A DNA stretch of 64,000 nt from Zymoseptoria tritici IPO323 (Eukaryota; Ascomycota; Dothideomycetes; Mycosphaerellales; Mycosphaerellaceae): assembly GCF_000219625.1 (NCBI RefSeq), contig NC_018217.1, positions 1,674,001 through 1,738,000 of the forward strand. The letters are read 5' to 3'. The position numbers and the translations under genes were made by a program. Numbering within the stretch: the first letter of the stretch is position 1; every line of letters begins with the position of its first letter. The notes below the pieces were generated by a model. The model was not told the DNA's origin, did no database searches, and saw nothing but the letters and a program-made list of their open reading frames with translations. Of this stretch, positions 11,863 through 23,100 are shown one piece after another.

Positions 11863-12959
11863 TGTAAAAGGTGCAGTTAAGAATAGAGTAGTAGTATAAA
11901 TTACTTTAGAACAGACTCGATTCGATACTCTCTCGGAAGGAGGAGATTCTACGTATCCTTATACTACAGGCGCAATCTAGCTCAAACGAGCTTAAAAGGC
12001 CCTAGTAGGGGTGCATATGTTGTTTGTTGTTTGTTTGTTTGTTTGTTCCATTTACGTCCTTTTGGAGTCTAAGACTATGTAGGACGGCTTTGCCCTAAAG
12101 GCAAAGCAGTAGATCTAGTTACAATTAGATTCTTTGGTATTCTTTGACCTTAGGGGAAACCCCGTGCCTAAGGCAGGACCTGCAAGCAGAATCTGCCGAA
12201 GGACTTCAAAACAGCGCAAGACAAAGGAAATTAAACGAGTGTTGCAGCCTAGGGCTGTAGAATTTTCGCGCTAAGCTTTTTGCAGAATTTTCAGCGGATC
12301 CTTCCGCTTTGCACGCACGCTACGAATTCGAAAGAGAGAGAGAGAGGAAATGCATTGCAGTGCAAAAAGCAGTGCAGGAGCGACGTAGCTGCTATGCAAG
12401 CAGCTACGCAAGCAGCTATCTAACCCGCTGTCTCTTTCTCTTGTCCTTAATATGCCTTTGTAGAACTGTATACCGCTTCTAAACGCATACAGCTACGCAG
12501 GTTAATCGCAGAGTTGTAGATTCCACCGAGTTCTAGCTCTTTAAAGTGCATGTATGCTTCCTTTCGAGGGCAACGACGTCTCTACTAGAGAAGGGACATG
12601 CGATTTCGATTCGGATTTCGAGGAGGTGCGCGTATAGGACAGAGTGGACTGCCTCTTCTTCTTCTTCTTCTTCTTCTTCTTGTTCGTAGCGTAGAGAGCT
12701 ATTCGTTCGAATCGTGCTATTGTTCTGTAGCTTGTGTTTTCGAGGGGAGGCGTGCCTCTAGGTCGTGTTATTGTTGTAAGGGAAGAGGGATCGACGGCCT
12801 CTCCAATCCTCCGGAGGAAACTTGGCTCTGCGATAGTATCGCAGGTTCGTAGCCGGCACCGCGTACAGGTGTTCCTCGTCGCCGGCCTAGGGGTGCATAT
12901 GCCGCTAAGGCAGGGGATTAGATGCCGATTGTCGGTATTCGGCGGAGGCAGATGTGACA
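11863..12959 (-). repeat. right LTR of inner Gypsy element, interrupted
   Basis: The LTR occupies 11863-12019 and 12902-12959 (157 + 58 = 215 bp, equal to the left LTR). An 868-bp insertion and a 14-bp target duplication lie between. It ends GTGACA just before the GTTAT target duplication. Confidence 0.92.
12020..12887 (-). mobile_element. SINE/LINE-like insertion with CAAA-type tail, not RIP-decayed
   Basis: The insert is flanked by an exact 14-bp duplication, TAGGGGTGCATATG, at 12006-12019 and 12888-12901. Its plus-strand left end is a (TTG/TTTG)n run. Read on the minus strand this is a 3' tail of CAAA/CAA repeats, as in non-LTR retroelements. Long target duplications plus a simple-repeat tail indicate target-primed reverse transcription. 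It holds a GA-rich microsatellite (about 12330-12347) and a CTT run (about 12655-12680). I find no reverse transcriptase or clear pol III promoter, so it is a SINE or a 5'-truncated LINE copy. Unlike its host LTR it keeps TCA, CCA, TGA and TGG triplets. Confidence 0.75.
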
Positions 12960-12989
12960 GTTATTACCCGACTCCCCTTAGGGTCTAAG

Positions 12990-15900
12990 TAGAGTCTCCT
13001 AGAGCTCGGAAGGGATTACAAGTAGTTCCTCTTCCGTTTCTTCTACAACAGGCTCCGTAGGGACAGGAACAGTTACTATAATAGGGTTAACTTAAGCGTC
13101 TTCCCTTAATGTTGCTACTACATTTACCGGATATATAACCGGCTGACTTAAGGGTGCTAACTTCTTCAGCTCCCTAAGACGTTTCTTTTCGAGAGTAGCC
13201 TTAAGTTTCTCTACCTCCTTAGTATTATCTCGATTCGCGCGTAAAACGTCCCTATGCTTCCTTCGGATCTTATTAGTAGCGAGTTTAAGCTTATACTAAA
13301 ACTTTAGCTAATCGTTAGTTTTTAAGGAATCTAAAGGTTTGCCCTCCCCTAAAAGGAATCGAAGGGCTCCTAACCGTTTAAGCTACTATAAAGATAACTT
13401 GTCCTACTTCTGTTTAGGAATAGTCGCTAGAGTAGAGAAACTTAAGCGTAGATTAAGTATAAGATTATTACGTAAGGAGTCCTTAAACTCCTAGCTAGCG
13501 GCCTTAAGTAAAATCTCCTGTCTATAGCGCTTCTGCTAGTCCCTAAAACTAGTGCAGTTAGCGCGGATTAGGCGATTACTATGCACCTAATACTTAACTA
13601 TAGACCCGTCGTAGGATTCTAAGGTATACGTACTAAGCTAGCTTCGCTTAATTATCTTAAAGGGACCTACGAAGGTCGGCTAGAGCTTCGTCTTAGTCTT
13701 ATTTAAGACAAGAACAAAGTCTCCCTCGATGAACTTGCTATTAGTCTCCTTAAAGGTGTATCTACTAATAGCGCCGGCTCTTACTACTTTTGTAAGCAGC
13801 TTTTCTACGGCAATCGTCCTAGCGTTCTGTATTACTTAATACCTAGATTTAGGATCCTCGGGCTTAAGCTATATCGGACGTAGGTACGGATAATCCTTAA
13901 GTATTCGGGGTTGCTAGCCGAATAAGAGGAAGAAGGGGCTGTATCTATAACCGGACTAGGCCCGGATTCGGCTTAAATACAGCGCCTTAGGAAGGTACAA
14001 GTCTTAAGCGTGCACGCTTTTACTATAGCACATCTTAGAGAGGATCCGGCCGAGAACACCGTTTAAGGCTTTAACCTTCCCGTTCGTACGGGGATAGTAG
14101 GGCGTCGTTAGCCTATAGTTAGCTTAAAGGATATTTATAAGGATATTAAACGCCTTGCTTATAAAGTTAGATCTATTATTACTAAGGACTTCCCTTAGGG
14201 GTCTAAAGTTCGTATAGATCTCTTCTTAAACAAAACGAGCAACCGTCTCGGTTTCTTAATTCGAGGTAGCCCTTACAACCGGCTAACTAGTAGCATAATC
14301 TACGGCTGTAATAATGTACCTATTACTATTAAGTATAATAGGCATCGGACCGATAATATTAATCGCCTAGCGCTTAAATAGCTTAAGCTTAGAATTAGCT
14401 TAGTAGAATCGCGGCTCCTATAGGGGACTCCGGGACTTCTTCTTCGTAGCTTAACACTAAGGGCAAGTAGAAGCGTAGTTATAAACATCCTGTTTAAGTA
14501 ACTACTACTAGCCCCTCGCTCGAAGAATACTGCAGACGCCGGGCAGTGCGAAGTGCCTATAGTTATTATAGCAGCGTTTAAGGAAGTCCTACCGGAATTC
14601 CGGATCTACGTAGGGTACAAGGCTTCTATTAGCCTCGCGATAATACAGGAGGTCGTCCTTAAGAACAAGATCTAACACCTTCTTTTTAATTAAGCGGCTT
14701 AGCTTCTTGTTCCCGGGCATCTCCCTTATAGTTTTAAAATAGATTACTCTATTAACTACCTTACGCTTAGAGAATCCTCGTATAATCGTCCCCCTTGTAG
14801 CGTTCTCCTTAAAGGAGCGAGGCAAAGCAGTTAAGAAGTCCGCGGGTTTAAGTAATTAATCCTTAGGCTATGTAGAACCCTCCCCGGCTATATTAGCTAG
14901 GGTACCTTCTATTAAGTCCGGCCGGCGGGAGAGGGCATTAGGGACTATAGCCTTACTCCCCTTGCGGTAGCGGATGTCGATATTATAAGCTTAAAACTCC
15001 TTAATCTAGCGTACAAGTTGCTTAGTTAGAGTCTTCGAGGTTTTTAGGTACTATAGGCTATAGTAATCTGTAATTACTTAAGTCTTAGTCCTATTGTCGA
15101 TGTAATAGTTCTATTTTCGAAGGGCTTCCTTAATAGTAAGGAGCTCCTTCTCGTGTACTAGATAGTTTAGTTCTGCCCTTTGCAGCTTACGGCCCTCGAA
15201 AGTAACTAGATGCAATTTCCTATTAGAGTTAGCTTAATGCAGGACTGCACTAAGCGCCTACTTACTTACATCCGTTTTAATAATAAAGGGCTTCTTAGTA
15301 TCTAGCATAATTAGTACTAGCTCGCTGCACAGGGCTTCCTTAAGCTTCGCAAAAGCGATAACATACTAGGCAGTCTACTTAATAGGGCGCTTCTTCTTAG
15401 TACGCAGTAGTAAGTTATCTTCCTTAAGGAGGTCTAACAGCGGAGTAGCGTGCCTAGTAAAGTCTCTAACGTACTTGCGGTAGAAGGAAGCTAGCCTAAT
15501 AAACTGCCGCACTTTTTAAGCGTTAGTCGGCTATAGCTAATCTCTAATAATAGAGATCTTATCTTCTATAGGCCTAACTTAATTGTAGCTTACTCGATGT
15601 CTACAGAAGTCGAATTCCTTAACCCTAATATAACATTTCTTAGGGGAGCAATACAGCTCTTAAGACCGTAGGACATCTAGGACTTCCTTTAAGTAGACTT
15701 CGTATTCCTCTAGGGTCTTAGAGAAAATTACGATGTCGTCTAAGTAAACTATATATATCTTGTAAAGGTACGTTCTTAGAGCTTCGTTTATTAAGCTCTA
15801 GAAGCTTACCGGTGCATTATATAGGCCAAAGGGCATTACCTTAAAGTAGTATTTGCCCTAGCGAGTGTTAAACGCTGTCTTGTACTAGTCCTCTTCCTTT

Positions 15901-18490
15901 ACCTTTAATTGCTAGAACCCGGAGGTTAAGTTAATCTTAGTAAAGTACCTTAAACTATAAAATGCATCTAAGTAGTCGGAAATCTAAGGTAGGGGGAATC
16001 GATCCTTAACAGTAGCGTTATTTAGAGCCCTAAAATTAACGCATATTCGCTATTTCCCTCCTAGCTTAGGTATAAGTAATACAGGGCTTCCCTAAGCCGA
16101 TTAGGATTTGTTAATTAACCTACGCTTCTAGAGTTCCTCGATTTAAGACTCCTATTTAAGCGATTAGGCATAAGACAGCTAGTAAGGCTGTTAATTAATC
16201 GGCTTGTAGTCCCTAGTGTCGATTAAATGCATAATAAACCGGTCCTTCGGTAGCTTATTAGGCAAGGAAGATCGAAACAGATCCCTGTTATCTAGGATAA
16301 TGCGGCTTAAGCTAGGTTCCTTACTTAAGGAAGGAGGAACGTCGTCTTCCTTAAGGGACATAGGGTCGTCCTTAGGATCGCGTTCTGTCTCCTGTTGCCG
16401 CTCCTAGTATTTATCTATGTTTAAGAGATATAAGGGCATGTCGAGATTAACGTTAAGTAAAGCCTCTAGTTCCTTAAGGGAACAGAGGTCCTTATCTACT
16501 AGAACGCTCCTTAAGTTAGGAGCGTATCTAGAGCATAGTATAGCATACTTAACACCGTTGTCGTATAAGTACACCTTGTTCGTAAAGAAATTAATAGTCG
16601 GGCAGTACTGCCTAAACTATTTAAGGCTAAGGATTACCTCGTAATTAGCGAGATTAAGTACTCGGGCAGTAATTTCCCCCTTAAAGTTACGCAGCTAGTA
16701 AGGCAGCTTAACCCTAAGGGTTGTCTCTATTACTATGCCGTTAGGCAGAACTACGGTCTAGGAATCTATAGCTACTTAAGCCTCCGGAAACTAGTCCGCG
16801 ATCGTTCGTAAGACGTATACACGCGTAGCCCTAGTATCGAACAGGAACTTGGCCTTAACAGAATGCTTACTTAAACCTAAGCGTCTAGAGGTAACTAAAA
16901 GGTTTGGTCCTATAGTGTTAAGGTAGTTAAGTTAAGCATTAGGAGGGATCCTAAGTAATAAGGGCGACGCAATAGACGACTTAGAATCCTTAGCATCTAA
17001 GTTGCTGTCTATTTTTTTGTCAGCTTGCTTAAGCCCCCCTTACGTCTGTTATAGTCGTCCTGCTTCTTCTACAAGTCTAGCTTAAGCTTCTTCTAATAGC
17101 AATACTAGGTGTGTCCGGCGACTCCGTAGTTATAGCACTTTAAGGAATACTCCTAAGCCGGTAGCTTAGAGCTATTGTCGTTAGCTATATATTTAAGGGC
17201 AGCGGCAATATACTCTACGGTAGTCTTGTTTACCTTTCTTAGTTTAAAAGCCTTCCTAGTAAGAGCATTGCGGTTTTCCTTAAAGGTAGGGGCATCTATT
17301 CTTAGGCCCCTTTAAGAATCTACGACCTCCTAGTTAGCTACGTCGATAGCTTAAGCCTAGTCTATAATCTCCTATAGTCTAGCCTTTTAAGGGGTAAGCT
17401 TATGTCGAATAAGCTCCGCTCGAATCGACAGCTTAAGCCTATTAAAGAAGACAGTAGTATTAGAGAAGTTATTAGGCCTTAGCTTAAGTATACGAGCTAC
17501 AAAGAGGATTTTATAATAGAAGGTAATAACACCTCCTGTTTGCTTAAGAGCTCGGTATTATCTCTAGAGCTTCTCTTAGTAATAATAATCTTAGAAATAG
17601 GAGACGAGGTTGCTAAGTATTAAGTTAAGGGTATAGGTTCCCTTAATAATTTTAAGCCTATAAGTCTCTTCCTGTTCCTCCTACTAAGCAAGGGCGTTAC
17701 GCTATATCTAGCTACCTACTAATTCGATAAGGTTAGCTTTAGATAGGCGGATACCCCTCTATCTTAGGGCAATCTAAGACCTTAAATAACGCTCTATAGA
17801 CCTAACCTAGATATTAGCAGCGTTGTTTCGAGTGTCTCCCTAGTATAGTTCTAATACCCGGACGGAAGCCTTAATAGAAGTATCTAAGGAATTAAGGGGA
17901 GTTATATCCCTGCCTAGTGTTCTAGACGTATAGCGATAGGGACGACTTAGTCCCTTATCGTTACTTAAGCCGTGTCTAGGGTTATCTCCTCGATATAGGG
18001 ATAGCTTAAACCGTACGGCTCCTAGCTCGCTTAGTCCCCGGATAGGCCTGTTAGCAGATCCTGCTCGAATAGGCTCCTAGGACAAGCGGGCGTTCTCGGC
18101 CTAAAGTCGGATAGCGTCCGCTTTAAGTCGATTAATATGTTCCTCTATTTCCCTTAAGGCGGCTATATGCTCGCTAAAACGAGTAGGGCCTAAGCCTACA
18201 TTTGTAGTAGCAGGTCGGCTTAGTTAAGTAGGAGTTCGGAAGGTAATATTAGCTCTAAGTAGAGCTAGGGGATCCGTCTAAGGATCTCCTTTAGGGAAGA
18301 GACGAGTAGTAGTAGATAGTGCCGCCCCTGCATCGCTACCTTGTTCCTTAATGCGATTAAGTTCGCTAATTAGGCTTAGATAGCCTTGCCTATCTTCCTT
18401 AAGCCTTTCTCCTTTAGCGACTATTAGGTTTAAGTCGTAGGAGGAAGGAAGCTTTGTAGTTCCTTTAGCTTAGCTAGTAACGGACATCTT
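12990..18490 (-). pseudogene. outer Gypsy gag-pol, RIP-inactivated
   Basis: On the minus strand, a gag region (about 17000-18490) ends in a CCHC-type knuckle, CYNYGVAGHT, near 17100-17130, with the second Cys read as Tyr. The reverse transcriptase box YLDDIVIF is at about 15724-15749. RNase H follows at roughly 15000-15300. The integrase zinc region (CPxC) is near 14440-14490 and its core, with an ITAVDYATS block, is near 14240-14340. A post-integrase KTKL..PTFVGPFKI block is near 13640-13700. The C-terminal tail to about 12990 is acidic and Pro-rich, with no chromodomain that I can see. TAA/TAG stops occur in every domain. Confidence 0.88.
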
Positions 18491-19004
18491 GTCTTAGTAG
18501 GATAGGTTATTAATCGAACTAAATTAAGTTGCTATTATTATTACTTCCGGTAACTTAAAGGGTTATAACTTCCTCCTTGTAGTTCCTTAAGTAGCTAGGC
18601 AGCTCTAGCTATTGTCGTGTTTAAATATAGCGCGCTTTAAGTATTTAGGTAACTAGTTTTAAGTGCGGTAATTCTATGCTTTAAGTCTTAAACTTAAGGC
18701 AAAACGAGTTTTGCATTAACGTTTAAGTAGAAGTTGGCAATCTAGCATATATAGCACTGCTAAGTAAATCGCTATATATAAGACCCCTAGCTATAGAAAA
18801 CCCGGTACTTCTAGTTAGGTGTATAGTCTAAGTAGAAAGTCCGGTATAGTCTATAGATCTAAGGAGGTATTAAACTAGAGTCGTTTTAAGCTAGTTTAGC
18901 TAAATAGGCAATAAATCGAGCATCCGGCTAGCTCTAACCCTTAAGTAGCAGAGCTAGCCGGTAAGACGGCTAAGGAGCCGCCTTAAGTGCTCTTAGCTAC
19001 TAGA

Positions 19005-19178
19005 TAATCAAAAAGCGGAAAAAGAATAATACCTATTTATAAGGGCGGAGGCCCTTAAGCTATATAGACTAACTAAAACGAGCGAGTTATGTAATAATAA
19101 CGAGCCTTCAAGTAAAACGGTGCCTAAGGCTTTAAGGGTTCAAGTAAACCTGAGCGAGGTTTTTGGTGTTTTTGAACA
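19005..19178 (-). repeat. right (5') LTR of outer Gypsy element
   Basis: This is the 174-bp partner of 1910-2083. It begins TAATCA where the other begins TGATCA, a RIP-type G-to-A change in the terminal dinucleotide, and it ends GAACA. GCTG follows as target duplication. Confidence 0.93.
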
Positions 19179-19182
19179 GCTG

Positions 19183-19638
19183 GAAGTGTTTCATCAGCTT
19201 CACTGCCTTGTACGAAAGTTTCAGCACACTCCGTCCTCCGCCACTTGCTAACATGATGGTAGAAATGGATCAGAGACCGTTTCTGGGAGACCGAACTGGC
19301 AGCCCTTGACTCCTCCGTGCTTGCCCAGTTCCCGCAGCGGCGCAATCACACAGGTAGCATCAGACACTCCAGCGTTCGTGATCGCTCGCTGCTAACAATC
19401 TTTAGATCACTGCATCGATTACCTTCGCCAAGCAATCATGTGTGGTAGCGACCTTACGCCAATAACTTTTGAGTGGATATCCGAGATCAACGGCTACATC
19501 GCGCATCACAGTACCCAACATGTATGCCGGGACTTTGGCGCTATTTATGAGTGGGCCAAGCGTAGAGACGATTCGGGCTTGCAGGCTGGAGGGAATCACA
19601 TGAACGTGGAGCTTCAGCAGCATGAGAAGTGGGATTAG
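19183..19638 (+). pseudogene. UstYa-family gene, 3' part, separated from its 5' exons
   Basis: This is the continuation of the gene starting at 1421. After the duplicated GCTG, the exon remainder 19183-19209 encodes the first HxxHC motif, HQLHC. An intron (GTACGA..GCTAAC..GGTAG) leads to exon 19263-19353. Another intron (GTAGCA..GCTAAC..TTTAG) leads to exon 19406-19638, which opens with the second motif, DHC preceded by HT, then IDYLRQAIMCGSD, and ends at TAG. Phases match at every junction. The catalytic half of the enzyme is therefore intact but cut off from its promoter and membrane anchor by 17.3 kb. No in-frame stop or frameshift is seen. Confidence 0.85.
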
Positions 19639-19807
19639 ATCAAGGCGAGCGCATTTGAGGCAGAAAATCGAATCTTCGATGGTTACTGCAACACATTTCA
19701 AGCCCATTGACTTCCTACCACGTCTCACAGATCTCGCAGATGCTCAGATGAATCGATTGAACGGGATTACATAAGACAGTCGCAAAATGAGGCTCGGGCC
19801 TCATTCC

Positions 19808-19978
19808 TGTTGTGGATCATCAGACTAACCATTAGTGAAGTGCACGTAACTAGTGCCAAGGCATTTACACACACAGATAGCTAAAGTAAGAATCTTACAC
19901 TTAAGATTCTCTCTGCATAACAATATATACCTACTAATTAGAGGTCTTCTTCTACTTAGCTTAAGTCTAATTACAACA
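19808..19978 (+). repeat. left LTR of Copia element
   Basis: This 171-bp repeat matches 25995-26165. Roughly 15 positions differ, all transitions, almost all in TCA/CCA or TGA/TGG contexts. Confidence 0.95.
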
Positions 19979-19994
19979 GGTTATAAGCCCGGCG
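19979..19994 (+). other. primer-binding site resembling initiator tRNA-Met half-molecule
   Basis: Directly after the left LTR the sequence reads GGTTATAAGCCCGGCG. With one RIP-type A restored to G this is GGTTATGAGCCC, complementary to the CAU anticodon stem-loop of initiator tRNA-Met. This is the half-tRNA priming known for Drosophila copia and yeast Ty5. The match is judged by eye. Confidence 0.6.
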
Positions 19995-20115
19995 TAACTA
20001 CTGCACACTTAAGGAAGAATTGTCTGTTCTAAGCGCAGCTACTAGAACCTTACTATACACTGTTTAGACAGTTAACTAGCGAGCCGAGAAAGAGCTAGTT
20101 ACAATAACAGCCGCA

Positions 20116-23100
20116 ATGCAGGCTAATAAGTTTAAGACTACGAAGGAGAATAAAGTCCTAAGAAAGGGAAGCAACTTCTTAGACTAGTTAAGGATGCTTA
20201 AAGCAGCCCTTATAGACAAGGAGGTATTAGGCTATGTCTTTTATAACATTCCCTAGTACCCTGCCTAACTAAAGCTAGGAATTAAAGTTAGATATCCCTC
20301 TCTATTAACTAAGGAGAGTACTGCTTTATCCTCCTAGGCTCTAACTCCTTCCTAAAAAGAAGGAGGGGATACTCTAGTAACAGAACCTATTCTAACTAGT
20401 AGACTAAGACTAACTCCTCTCTAAGTCTAGCACAAGCATAACCTAATTACATACGGGATTATTAGCAAAAGGATTAACTAATCTCTAAGGCCTAACTTTA
20501 GGGATACAGAGAAGATAGCTAAGGAACTATATAATACTGTTGCAGCTACCTACAGGCCTGTTATAACTATAAACATTTATAACAGCCTAAGGATTCTTAG
20601 AATTAGTAATATTAAGATCTAAGGAACAAACACTTAGAAGTACTATAAGGACTTCTAAAAGTAGTATTACAAGTACATCTCTATAATAGAACAATACTCT
20701 AGGTCTAAGAGTATTCTAGTCTTAAAGCTTACCTTTAGTAATAAGCAGATTAGGCTGTTCTTTATCTAGGGCCTCTACTATCTAGAATACCTAAGAAGCT
20801 AGAGACAATCCTATTACATTAAGAACACAACTCTTAAAGAGCTAATTACCTTATTAATTAAGGAACCTCCTCTACAGACATAGAGGACAGCAGGAGGATT
20901 TAGGGGTGCTGCAGTAGATAATAATTAGTGTACTAAGTATACCTATTATATCTACATAAATGCAGACTACTTTAAGAAGCACCCTAATAAGGCCCTAAAG
21001 TCCTAGGTATATAGAGGAAAAGGAGGATCTAATAAGGATAAGAAGAAGTCCTAAGACAAGAGCAAGAGACATAACAAGAAGGGAGGAAAGGGTGCTGCAG
21101 CAATTAAGCCTATCTCCTCTTCTAATACAGGCTTAGGCTCTAATTTAGACAGCTTATTTGCAGGAGCAGCAATTGCTGCCGCTAGAATACAAAGGAGTAA
21201 CACTATTATCTAGGATTCTAGTATATTATACTACTTCTTTAACAACAAGTCCTAGTTCTTAGACCTTAAACCCCTAGAAACCCTAATTAGGTTCTCTTAA
21301 GCTATTAGACAAAGCATAGTTACATACTTAGGAAGTGTAAGGATTATAATAAAGTACAAGGGGAATAAGTTAAACATTACCTTGCAAGATGTGTTATACT
21401 CTCCTAACTCTAATTATAACCTTATCTTAGCAGAGACTCTCTAGCTAAAGTGCAAGGTCTACCTAGACAGGCTATCTTTATGCATTCTAAGGAATAATAA
21501 GAAGATAGGCAAGGTTTAGTCTACTTATAATGTTCTAATCCTTTAGAATACAACTGTCTCTCTCCCTAAAGGGAGTACCAAAGTTGCTTCTACAACTAAC
21601 AGGAACATATCCTATCTAGCCTTTGCTATGCCTAAGGCTAACATAACAAGATAGCACTAGAGACTAGGCTATATAGGGAACAAGATTCTTAGTGCAATAA
21701 AGGCTTAAGTCTAAGGACTTAAGCAAATTAACATATCTACACTTAAGCACTATAAGCTATACAAGCTTGCAAGGTTACAGAGAATAGTGTTAAGAACTCT
21801 AAGACTAACACCTTAATCCTTATTAGATAAGGTCCACATTAACATTATAAGACTAATCTTTCTACTAGACATCTTTAGATGCAAGTACATCCTTATAATT
21901 ACTAATGCAAAGTTAAGAAGGAGATAGGCTATCTTCTACAAGCTTAAATCACAAGCTGCACAAATTATTAAGAAATAGACTACTAAGACATTTAACTAGT
22001 ATAAAAAGATAGTTAAGATCTAGTTCTTAGATAGAGGAGGAGAGTTTAACAACAATAATCTAATTACATTTGCAGAGAATAAGGGACTAAGATAGGATTT
22101 CTTAGCTCCCTATACTCCTAAGCAGAATAGAATTGCAGAATTATCTAACAAGGTTATTCTTAACAAGGCAAGAGCAATAATAATTAACTCTAGCCTACCT
22201 CTCCCTCTCTAGAGCTTTGCAGTTGCATATGCAATCTTCCTTACTAACAGGCTAGTATACCTGTTAACTAACAAGATTCCTCTTTAGGAATTTAATTAAG
22301 ATCTTAATGCTAGAACTCTATATATTAATCTAACAAAGGTTAGGAGATTTAGATGCAGAGCATATCTACATAATTAAGGGAGACCTAATTTATAGAAGTT
22401 CTATCCTAGAGCAGAGAAATACTAGAATCTAGGATTCTAGGAGAACACTTTAACTAACTATATAGTTTAGAAGTTTAAACTATCTACCCTTACTAGGTTT
22501 TAGCATAAGATTGTAACCTCTCCTTATATAACACATAATAAGGATAAGGTATATAGCATAATACCTGCTGCCCTAGACTTCTAGGGGGAGAGTTTCCTAC
22601 AACTAATGCAACCTATTACTACAGAACAGGAAGTCTATACTATCTACACTAAGGATTAAGATTAGGGCTAGGATACCTAAGGGCAAGATACCTAACCTCT
22701 TACTACTTCTTATCTTTAAGAAGTAGAGAACATATTTAATACTATGCAGAGAAAGAGAAACCAAGCCTCCCTTTTAACATCTTAGGGGGAGCAAACATTA
22801 GGTTAGGACATATAGTCCTAGGATAACTAACACAAGCAGTCTAAGCCTAATTAGCTAGAGGCTACTAAGCATAAAGAAGCCTCCTAGCTAGCTTAGGGGG
22901 AGCATATTTCTAAGGAAACAGGAAGTCCTAAGGGATTCTAAGGAAGTCCTAAGGGATTCTAGGAGCAGGCTAATGCCTTATTAACACAGCTACAACATTA
23001 AGCATTAGTAGAGGATTGCCCTAAAAGGGAAGACCTTTAAGATTATGCTATAACTCTCTTCCTAGACATTTATATTACAGGAAAGAGGAAAGCAGGGAGA

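Larger units (their letters stand above)
5155..12959 (-). mobile_element. inner chromodomain Gypsy retrotransposon nested in outer element
   Basis: LTRs of 215 bp lie at 5155-5369 and 11863-12959, the right one being split by an 868-bp insertion. The target duplication GTTAT is exact at 5150-5154 and 12960-12964. A minus-strand polypurine tract (5370-5385) next to the left LTR sets the orientation. On the minus strand the order is gag with a CCHC knuckle, protease, reverse transcriptase (YLDDILIY), RNase H, integrase and a C-terminal chromodomain, which identifies a chromovirus-type Gypsy. All frames carry TAA/TAG stops. Without the insert it is about 6.9 kb. Confidence 0.93.
1910..19178 (-). 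mobile_element. outer Gypsy-type LTR retrotransposon, RIP-decayed
   Basis: The element is bounded by 174-bp LTRs at 1910-2083 and 19005-19178 and flanked by GCTG (AGCTG if the LTR is taken one base shorter). Without the nested insertion it would be about 9.5 kb. Orientation is minus: the polypurine tract (AAAGGGGAGGA on the minus strand, 2084-2094) abuts the left LTR, and gag, reverse transcriptase and integrase follow from right to left. All reading frames are riddled with TAA and TAG but almost no TGA, as expected from C-to-T changes at CAA, CAG and TGG codons. It carries an unusual plus-strand reading frame downstream of pol (2486-4873). It is inserted in an exon of a UstYa-family gene. 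Confidence 0.93.

Noticed and set aside
12598..12852. 84-residue open frame with a Leu run
   Set aside because: It is created by the CTT microsatellite inside the SINE/LINE-like insert and shows no domain.
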